Below are positions 55,041-64,000 of a DNA stretch of 64,000 nt, in pieces. The notes below the pieces were generated by a model. The model saw only the letters and a list, made by a program, of their open reading frames with translations, did no database searches and was not told the DNA's origin. This stretch comes from Escherichia sp. E1V33 (GTDB lineage Bacteria > Pseudomonadota > Gammaproteobacteria > Enterobacterales > Enterobacteriaceae), in assembly GCF_004211955.1 (NCBI RefSeq), contig NZ_RHJI01000003.1, positions 185,142-249,141 on the forward strand, read 5' to 3'. Within the stretch, counting starts at the first letter, position 1. Every line of letters starts with the position of its first letter. A program made the translations under genes and the position numbers.

Positions 55041-56357
55041 ATGGCTGATTACCAGGGTAAAAATGTCGTTATTATCGGCCTGGGCCTCACCGGGCTTTCC
55101 TGCGTGGACTTTTTCCTTGCTCGCGGCGTGACGCCGCGCGTTATGGATACACGAATGACACCGCCAGGCCTGGATAAATTACCCGAAGCGGTGGAACGTC
55201 ACACTGGCGGTCTTAATGACGAGTGGCTGATGGCAGCCGATCTGATCGTCGCGAGCCCCGGTATTGCGCTGGCGCATCCATCTTTAAGTGCCGCTGCTGA
55301 TGCTGGAATTGAAATTGTTGGCGATATCGAACTGTTCTGCCGCGAAGCGCAGGCACCGATTGTGGCGATCACTGGCTCTAACGGCAAAAGCACTGTCACC
55401 ACTTTAGTGGGCGAAATGGCGAAAGCGGCAGGTGTTAACGTCGGCGTGGGTGGCAACATTGGCCTGCCAGCGTTGATGTTGCTGGATGCTGAGTGCGAAC
55501 TGTACGTGCTGGAATTGTCGAGTTTCCAGCTGGAAACCACCTCCAGCTTACAGGCGGTGGCGGCGACCATTCTGAACGTGACAGAAGATCATATGGATCG
55601 CTATCCGTTTGGATTGCAGCAATATCGTGCGGCAAAGCTGCGCATTTACGAAAATGCGAAAGTTTGTGTCGTCAATGCCGATGATGCCTTAACGATGCCG
55701 ATTCGCGGTGCGGATGAACGCTGCGTCAGCTTTGGCGTCAACATGGGTGACTATCACCTGAATCATCAGCAGGGCGAAACCTGGCTGCGGGTGAAAGGCG
55801 AGAAAGTGTTGAACGTGAAAGAGATGAAACTTTCCGGGCAACATAACTATACCAATGCGCTGGCGGCGTTGGCGCTGGCTGATGCCGCAGGTTTACCGCG
55901 CGCCAGCAGCCTGAAAGCGTTAACCACGTTCACCGGTCTGCCGCATCGCTTTGAAGTGGTGCTGGAGCACAACGGCGTGCGCTGGATTAACGATTCGAAA
56001 GCCACCAACGTCGGGAGTACAGAGGCGGCGCTGAATGGCCTGCAGGTAGACGGCACGCTGCATTTGTTGCTGGGCGGCGATGGTAAATCGGCGGACTTCA
56101 GTCCATTGGCGCGCTATCTGAATGGCGACAACGTGCGTTTGTACTGTTTTGGTCGTGATGGCGCACAGTTAGCGGCGCTGCGTCCGGAAGTGGCAGAGCA
56201 AACCGAAACCATGGAGCAGGCGATGCTCTTGCTGGCGCCACGCGTGCAGCCAGGGGATATGGTGCTGTTGTCACCAGCCTGTGCCAGCCTCGATCAGTTC
56301 AAGAACTTTGAACAACGGGGCAATGAGTTTGCCCGTCTGGCGAAGGAGTTAGGTTGA
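55041..56357 (+). CDS. murD: UDP-MurNAc-L-alanine:D-glutamate ligase
   Basis: Adds D-glutamate to UDP-MurNAc-L-Ala. It has 438 residues. The Rossmann-like N-terminal UDP-binding loop is GLGLTGLS (about 13-20), and the ATP loop GSNGKST is at 112-118. The central and C-terminal Mur ligase domains keep the [10 protein letters not shown] and [11 protein letters not shown] motifs. The stop overlaps the ftsW start by one base. Confidence 0.98.
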   Translation: MADYQGKNVVIIGLGLTGLSCVDFFLARGVTPRVMDTRMTPPGLDKLPEAVERHTGGLNDEWLMAADLIVASPGIALAHPSLSAAADAGIEIVGDIELFCREAQAPIVAITGSNGKSTVTTLVGEMAKAAGVNVGVGGNIGLPALMLLDAECELYVLELSSFQLETTSSLQAVAATILNVTEDHMDRYPFGLQQYRAAKLRIYENAKVCVVNADDALTMPIRGADERCVSFGVNMGDYHLNHQQGETWLRVKGEKVLNVKEMKLSGQHNYTNALAALALADAAGLPRASSLKALTTFTGLPHRFEVVLEHNGVRWINDSKATNVGSTEAALNGLQVDGTLHLLLGGDGKSADFSPLARYLNGDNVRLYCFGRDGAQLAALRPEVAEQTETMEQAMLLLAPRVQPGDMVLLSPACASLDQFKNFEQRGNEFARLAKELG

Positions 56358-57601
56358 TGCGTTTATCTCTCCCTCGCCTGAAAATGCCGCGCCTGCCAGG
56401 ACTCAGTATCCTGGTCTGGATCTCCACGGCGCTTAAAGGCTGGGTGATGGGCTCGCGGGAAAAAGATACCGACAGCCTGATCATGTACGATCGCACCTTG
56501 CTGTGGCTGACTTTCGGCCTCGCGGCGATCGGCTTTATCATGGTGACTTCGGCGTCAATGCCCATTGGGCAGCGCTTAACCAACGATCCGTTTTTCTTCG
56601 CGAAGCGTGATGGCGTCTATCTGATTCTGGCGTTCATTCTGGCGATCATTACGCTGCGTCTGCCGATGGAGTTCTGGCAACGTTACAGCGCCACGATGCT
56701 GCTGGGATCAATCATCCTGCTGATGATCGTGCTGGTGGTAGGTAGCTCAGTTAAAGGGGCATCACGTTGGATCGATCTCGGTCTGCTGCGCATTCAGCCT
56801 GCGGAGCTGACCAAGCTGTCGCTCTTTTGTTACATCGCCAACTATCTGGTGCGCAAAGGCGACGAAGTACGTAACAACCTGCGCGGCTTCCTGAAACCGA
56901 TGGGCGTGATTCTGGTACTGGCAGTGTTACTGCTGGCGCAGCCAGACCTTGGTACAGTGGTTGTGTTGTTCGTCACCACACTGGCGATGTTGTTCCTGGC
57001 GGGGGCAAAATTGTGGCAGTTCATTGCCATTATCGGCATGGGGATTTCAGCGGTCGTGCTGCTGATCCTCGCCGAACCGTACCGTATCCGCCGTGTTACT
57101 GCGTTCTGGAACCCGTGGGAAGATCCCTTCGGTAGCGGTTATCAGTTAACGCAATCCCTGATGGCGTTTGGTCGTGGCGAACTGTGGGGGCAAGGTTTAG
57201 GTAATTCGGTACAAAAACTGGAGTATCTGCCAGAAGCTCACACTGACTTCATTTTCGCCATTATCGGCGAAGAACTGGGGTATATCGGTGTGGTGCTGGC
57301 GCTTTTAATGGTATTCTTCGTCGCTTTTCGCGCGATGTCGATTGGCCGTAAAGCGTTAGAAATTGACCATCGTTTTTCCGGTTTTCTCGCCTGTTCAATT
57401 GGTATCTGGTTTAGCTTCCAGGCGCTGGTTAACGTAGGTGCGGCGGCGGGGATGTTGCCAACTAAAGGTCTGACATTACCGCTGATCAGTTACGGTGGTT
57501 CGAGCTTACTGATTATGTCGACAGCCATCATGATGCTGTTACGTATTGATTATGAAACACGCCTGGAGAAAGCGCAGGCGTTTGTACGAGGTTCTCGATG
57601 A
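56357..57601 (+). CDS. ftsW: Septal peptidoglycan glycosyltransferase FtsW
   Basis: SEDS-family polymerase that extends septal glycan strands from lipid II with FtsI. The ATG at 56357 gives 414 residues; a TTG one codon upstream is possible but weaker. It has ten membrane helices, a long periplasmic loop with [13 protein letters not shown], and the family signature near the end, [13 protein letters not shown]. It overlaps murG by 4 bases. Confidence 0.97.
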   Translation: MRLSLPRLKMPRLPGLSILVWISTALKGWVMGSREKDTDSLIMYDRTLLWLTFGLAAIGFIMVTSASMPIGQRLTNDPFFFAKRDGVYLILAFILAIITLRLPMEFWQRYSATMLLGSIILLMIVLVVGSSVKGASRWIDLGLLRIQPAELTKLSLFCYIANYLVRKGDEVRNNLRGFLKPMGVILVLAVLLLAQPDLGTVVVLFVTTLAMLFLAGAKLWQFIAIIGMGISAVVLLILAEPYRIRRVTAFWNPWEDPFGSGYQLTQSLMAFGRGELWGQGLGNSVQKLEYLPEAHTDFIFAIIGEELGYIGVVLALLMVFFVAFRAMSIGRKALEIDHRFSGFLACSIGIWFSFQALVNVGAAAGMLPTKGLTLPLISYGGSSLLIMSTAIMMLLRIDYETRLEKAQAFVRGSR

Positions 57602-58665
57602 GTGGTAAAGGGAAGCGATTAATGGTGATGGCAGGCGGTACCGGCGGACACGTGTTCCCGGGACTGGCTGTTGCGCACCATTTAATGGCCCAGGGGTGGC
57701 AAGTTCGCTGGCTGGGTACTGCCGATCGTATGGAAGCGGACTTAGTGCCGAAGCACGGTATCGAGATCGACTTTATTCGTATTTCTGGTCTGCGCGGCAA
57801 GGGTATTAAAGCGTTGCTCGCGGCTCCGCTGCGGATCTTTAACGCCTGGCGTCAGGCGCGGGCGATTATGAAAGCTTACAAGCCCGATGTGGTGCTCGGT
57901 ATGGGCGGCTATGTTTCCGGGCCTGGTGGTCTGGCAGCATGGTCGTTAGGCATTCCGGTCGTACTTCACGAACAAAACGGCATTGCTGGCTTGACCAATA
58001 AATGGCTGGCGAAAATTGCTACCAAAGTGATGCAGGCGTTTCCGGGGGCTTTCCCTGATGCCGAAGTTGTTGGTAACCCGGTGCGTACTGATGTGCTGGC
58101 GCTGCCGTTGCCACAGCAGCGTATGGCTGGCCGTGAAGGGCCGGTTCGCGTTCTGGTTGTGGGGGGGTCCCAGGGAGCACGCATCCTTAACCAGACAATG
58201 CCGCAGGTTGCAGCAAAACTGGGCGATTCAGTAACCATCTGGCATCAGAGCGGCAAAGGTTCGCAACAAACCGTTGAACAGGCTTATGCCGAAGCGGGTC
58301 AACCGCAGCATAAAGTGACGGAATTTATTGATGATATGGCGGCGGCCTATGCGTGGGCGGATGTCGTCGTTTGCCGCTCCGGCGCGTTGACGGTGAGTGA
58401 AATTGCTGCGGCAGGACTACCGGCGTTGTTTGTGCCGTTTCAACATAAAGACCGCCAGCAGTACTGGAATGCGCTACCGCTGGAAAAAGCGGGCGCAGCC
58501 AAAATTATCGAGCAGCCTCAGCTTACTGTGGATGCCGTCGCCAACACCCTGGCCGGGTGGTCGCGAGAAACCTTATTAACCATGGCAGAACGCGCCCGAG
58601 CCGCATCCATTCCGGATGCCACCGAGCGAGTGGCAAATGAAGTGAGCCGGGCTGCCCGGGCGTAA
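57598..58665 (+). CDS. murG: UDP-GlcNAc:lipid I N-acetylglucosaminyltransferase
   Basis: GT-B glycosyltransferase that converts lipid I to lipid II on the inner face of the membrane. It has 355 residues. The N-terminal glycine loop GGTGGHVF is at 13-20. A second glycine-rich loop [11 protein letters not shown] lies near 190, and the UDP-GlcNAc site [17 protein letters not shown] lies near 260. There are 53 bases to murC, the longest gap in this part of the cluster. Confidence 0.98.
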   Translation: MSGKGKRLMVMAGGTGGHVFPGLAVAHHLMAQGWQVRWLGTADRMEADLVPKHGIEIDFIRISGLRGKGIKALLAAPLRIFNAWRQARAIMKAYKPDVVLGMGGYVSGPGGLAAWSLGIPVVLHEQNGIAGLTNKWLAKIATKVMQAFPGAFPDAEVVGNPVRTDVLALPLPQQRMAGREGPVRVLVVGGSQGARILNQTMPQVAAKLGDSVTIWHQSGKGSQQTVEQAYAEAGQPQHKVTEFIDDMAAAYAWADVVVCRSGALTVSEIAAAGLPALFVPFQHKDRQQYWNALPLEKAGAAKIIEQPQLTVDAVANTLAGWSRETLLTMAERARAASIPDATERVANEVSRAARA

Positions 58666-58718
58666 TTGTAGCGATGCCTTTTGCATCGTATGAATTTGAG
58701 AAGTTAATGGCGTAAAGA

Positions 58719-61107
<2,389 letters not shown>

Positions 61108-61108
61108 T

Positions 61109-61939
61109 ATGTCGCAGGCTGCTCTGAACACGCGAAACAGTGAAGAAGAGATTTCTTCTCACCGCAATAATGGAACGCGTCTGGCGGGGATCCTTTTCCT
61201 GCTGACCGTTTTAACGACAGTGTTGGTGAGCGGCTGGGTCGTGTTGGGCTGGATGGAAGATGCGCAACGCCTACCGCTCTCAAAGCTGGTGTTGACCGGT
61301 GAACGCCATTACACGCGTAATGACGATATCCGGCAGTCGATCCTGGCATTGGGTGAGCCAGGTACCTTTATGACCCAGGATGTAAACATCATCCAGACGC
61401 AAATTGAACAACGCCTGCCGTGGATTAAGCAGGTGAGCGTCAGAAAGCAGTGGCCTGATGAATTGAAGATTCATCTGGTTGAATATGTGCCGATTGCGCG
61501 TTGGAATGATCAGCATATGGTTGACGCTGAAGGAAACACCTTCAGCGTTCCGCCAGATCGCACCAGCAAGCAGGTGCTCCCAATGTTGTATGGTCCGGAA
61601 GGCAGCGCAAATGAAGTGTTGCAGGGCTATCGCGAAATGGGGCAGATGCTGGCAAAGGACAGATTTACTCTGAAGGAAGCGGCGATGACCGCGCGGCGTT
61701 CCTGGCAGTTGACGCTGAATAACGATATTAAGCTCAACCTTGGCCGGGGCGATACGATGAAACGTTTGGCTCGCTTTGTAGAACTTTATCCGGTTTTACA
61801 GCAGCAGGCGCAAACCGATGGCAAACGGATTAGCTACGTTGATTTGCGTTATGACTCTGGTGCGGCAGTCGGCTGGGCGCCCTTGCCGCCAGAGGAATCT
61901 ACTCAGCAACAAAATCAGGCACAGGCAGAACAACAATGA
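61109..61939 (+). CDS. ftsQ: Cell division protein FtsQ
   Basis: Bitopic scaffold of the FtsQBL complex, 276 residues. A cytoplasmic N-terminus (1-23) and a transmembrane helix (about 24-47) precede the POTRA domain (about 57-126, [20 protein letters not shown] at its start) and the beta domain that binds FtsB. The Gln-rich C-terminal tail is normal for the family. It overlaps ftsA by 4 bases. Confidence 0.97.
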   Translation: MSQAALNTRNSEEEISSHRNNGTRLAGILFLLTVLTTVLVSGWVVLGWMEDAQRLPLSKLVLTGERHYTRNDDIRQSILALGEPGTFMTQDVNIIQTQIEQRLPWIKQVSVRKQWPDELKIHLVEYVPIARWNDQHMVDAEGNTFSVPPDRTSKQVLPMLYGPEGSANEVLQGYREMGQMLAKDRFTLKEAAMTARRSWQLTLNNDIKLNLGRGDTMKRLARFVELYPVLQQQAQTDGKRISYVDLRYDSGAAVGWAPLPPEESTQQQNQAQAEQQ

Positions 61940-63198
61940 TCAAGGCGACGGACAGAAAACTGGTAGTAGGACTGGAGATTGGTACCGCGAAGGTTGCCGC
62001 TTTAGTAGGGGAAGTTCTGCCCGACGGTATGGTCAATATCATTGGTGTGGGCAGCTGCCCGTCACGTGGTATGGATAAAGGCGGGGTGAACGACCTCGAA
62101 TCCGTGGTCAAGTGCGTACAGCGCGCTATTGACCAGGCAGAGTTGATGGCAGATTGTCAGATCTCTTCGGTATATCTGGCGCTTTCTGGTAAGCACATCA
62201 GCTGCCAGAATGAAATTGGTATGGTGCCCATTTCTGAAGAAGAAGTGACACAAGAAGATGTAGAAAATGTCGTCCATACCGCGAAATCGGTGCGCGTGCG
62301 TGATGAACATCGTGTGCTGCATGTGATCCCGCAAGAGTATGCGATTGACTATCAGGAAGGGATCAAAAATCCGGTGGGACTTTCTGGCGTGCGGATGCAG
62401 GCAAAAGTGCATCTGATCACATGTCACAACGATATGGCAAAAAACATTGTGAAAGCCGTTGAACGTTGTGGCCTTAAAGTTGACCAACTGATATTTGCCG
62501 GACTGGCATCAAGTTATTCGGTATTGACGGAAGACGAACGTGAGCTGGGCGTCTGCGTCGTCGATATCGGTGGTGGTACAATGGATATCGCCGTTTATAC
62601 CGGCGGGGCATTGCGTCACACTAAGGTAATTCCTTATGCTGGCAATGTCGTGACCAGTGATATCGCTTATGCCTTTGGCACACCGCCAAGCGACGCCGAA
62701 GCGATTAAAGTTCGTCATGGCTGCGCGCTGGGCTCCATCGTCGGTAAAGACGAGAGCGTGGAAGTGCCGAGCGTAGGTGGTCGTCCGCCGCGTAGTCTGC
62801 AACGTCAGACGCTGGCTGAGGTGATTGAGCCGCGCTATACCGAGCTGCTCAACCTGGTCAACGAAGAGATATTGCAGCTGCAGGAAAAGCTTCGCCAACA
62901 AGGCGTAAAGCATCACCTGGCTGCGGGTATTGTATTAACCGGTGGCGCGGCGCAGATCGAAGGTCTTGCCGCCTGCGCTCAACGCGTGTTTCATACGCAG
63001 GTGCGTATCGGCGCGCCGCTGAATATCACCGGTTTAACTGATTACGCTCAGGAGCCGTATTATTCAACGGCAGTGGGATTGCTTCATTACGGGAAAGAGT
63101 CACATCTTAACGGTGAAGCGGAAGTTGAAAAACGTGTTACAGCATCTGTTGGCTCGTGGATCAAGCGACTCAATAGTTGGCTGCGAAAAGAATTTTAA
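61936..63198 (+). CDS. ftsA: Cell division protein FtsA
   Basis: Actin-like ATPase that ties FtsZ to the membrane and recruits later divisome proteins. It has 420 residues. The phosphate-1 loop [15 protein letters not shown] lies near 15-29, the SHS2-type 1C subdomain near 85-165, and phosphate-2 [14 protein letters not shown] near 210. The extreme C-terminus is the amphipathic membrane-targeting helix ([17 protein letters not shown]). A 60-base gap leads to ftsZ. Confidence 0.98.
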   Translation: MIKATDRKLVVGLEIGTAKVAALVGEVLPDGMVNIIGVGSCPSRGMDKGGVNDLESVVKCVQRAIDQAELMADCQISSVYLALSGKHISCQNEIGMVPISEEEVTQEDVENVVHTAKSVRVRDEHRVLHVIPQEYAIDYQEGIKNPVGLSGVRMQAKVHLITCHNDMAKNIVKAVERCGLKVDQLIFAGLASSYSVLTEDERELGVCVVDIGGGTMDIAVYTGGALRHTKVIPYAGNVVTSDIAYAFGTPPSDAEAIKVRHGCALGSIVGKDESVEVPSVGGRPPRSLQRQTLAEVIEPRYTELLNLVNEEILQLQEKLRQQGVKHHLAAGIVLTGGAAQIEGLAACAQRVFHTQVRIGAPLNITGLTDYAQEPYYSTAVGLLHYGKESHLNGEAEVEKRVTASVGSWIKRLNSWLRKEF

Positions 63199-63258
63199 TT
63201 TTTATGAGGCCGACGGTGATTACGGCCTCAGGCGACAGGCACATATCGGAGAGAAACT

Positions 63259-64000
63259 ATGTTTGAACCAATGGAACTTACCAACGACGCGGTGATTAAA
63301 GTCATCGGCGTCGGCGGCGGCGGCGGTAATGCTGTTGAACACATGGTGCGTGAGCGCATTGAAGGTGTTGAATTTTTCGCGGTAAATACCGATGCACAGG
63401 CGCTGCGTAAAACAGCGGTTGGGCAGACGATTCAGATCGGTAGTGGTATCACCAAAGGACTGGGAGCTGGCGCTAATCCAGAAGTTGGCCGTAATGCGGC
63501 TGATGAGGATCGTGATGCACTGCGTGCAGCGCTGGAAGGTGCAGACATGGTCTTTATTGCTGCGGGCATGGGCGGTGGTACCGGTACAGGTGCAGCACCG
63601 GTTGTTGCTGAAGTGGCTAAAGATTTAGGTATTCTGACCGTTGCTGTCGTGACCAAGCCTTTCAACTTTGAAGGCAAGAAACGCATGGCATTTGCCGAGC
63701 AGGGGATCACTGAATTGTCCAAACATGTGGACTCACTGATCACAATCCCGAACGACAAACTGCTGAAAGTTCTGGGCCGCGGTATCTCCCTGCTGGATGC
63801 GTTTGGCGCAGCTAACGATGTGCTGAAAGGCGCTGTTCAGGGTATCGCCGAGCTGATTACTCGTCCGGGTCTGATGAACGTGGACTTTGCAGACGTGCGT
63901 ACTGTGATGTCTGAAATGGGCTACGCAATGATGGGTTCTGGCGTGGCGAGCGGTGAAGATCGTGCGGAAGAAGCGGCAGAAATGGCTATTTCTTCTCCGC
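63259..64000 (+). CDS. ftsZ: Cell division protein FtsZ, 5' part
   Basis: Tubulin-like GTPase that forms the Z-ring. The window ends after 247 codons of about 383. The start ATG at 63259 follows GGAGAG. The nucleotide loop [13 protein letters not shown] lies near 17-29, and the tubulin signature GGGTGTG is at 105-111. The T7 synergy loop Asn-Asp-Asp region and the C-terminal tail that binds FtsA and ZipA are only partly present or beyond the edge. The part seen agrees with K-12 throughout. Confidence 0.98.
   Translation, partial: MFEPMELTNDAVIKVIGVGGGGGNAVEHMVRERIEGVEFFAVNTDAQALRKTAVGQTIQIGSGITKGLGAGANPEVGRNAADEDRDALRAALEGADMVFIAAGMGGGTGTGAAPVVAEVAKDLGILTVAVVTKPFNFEGKKRMAFAEQGITELSKHVDSLITIPNDKLLKVLGRGISLLDAFGAANDVLKGAVQGIAELITRPGLMNVDFADVRTVMSEMGYAMMGSGVASGEDRAEEAAEMAISSP

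Overview
The window is a stretch of enterobacterial chromosome. Gene order, protein lengths and near-identity to remembered Escherichia coli K-12 proteins place it in Escherichia: either E. coli itself or a close sister lineage. It corresponds to the K-12 segment from ispH to ftsZ. No phage, insertion sequence, tRNA, rRNA or CRISPR array was seen. Almost all of it is well-known core genome, and I did not find an undescribed multi-gene system. The points of interest are local departures from the K-12 layout and compact regulatory DNA.

Layout, left to right. 1-10986 (+ strand): end of ispH, rihC, dapB, carAB with both promoters, a small lipoprotein gene of the YgdI/YgdR type, kefFC and folA. 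The K-12 block caiF-caiTABCDE-fixABCX-yaaU, expected between carB and kefF, is absent. 11064-17795 (- strand): apaH-apaG-rsmA-pdxA-surA-lptD operon, then divergent djlA. 18983-29228 (- strand): rluA, rapA, SOS-controlled polB and araBAD, with the full ara control region up to divergent araC (29567) and then yabI. 31409-36480 (- strand): thiBPQ with its TPP riboswitch, and sgrR. Divergent from sgrR is the sgrS/sgrT dual-function RNA. The setA gene that follows it in K-12 is missing, so sgrS runs straight into the end of leuD. 36806-41666 (- strand): leuLABCD with attenuator. 42324-46988 (+ strand): leuO, ilvIH, a fruL relic broken by an amber codon, and cra. 47588-64000 (+ strand): the division and cell wall (dcw) cluster mraZ-rsmH-ftsLI-murEF-mraY-murD-ftsW-murGC-ddlB-ftsQA-ftsZ. 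ftsZ is cut by the window end.

How the parts work together. carAB feeds arginine and pyrimidine synthesis. leuABCD with ilvIH makes leucine and the other branched-chain amino acids, with LeuO as the pleiotropic regulator between them. araBADC is the classic arabinose catabolic switch. surA and lptD serve outer-membrane assembly. The dcw genes make UDP-MurNAc-pentapeptide, lipid I and lipid II, and build the divisome through very tight, often overlapping, gene junctions. SgrR, SgrS and SgrT handle glucose-phosphate stress.

Comparisons with K-12 are from memory and are marked as such. No database search was possible.
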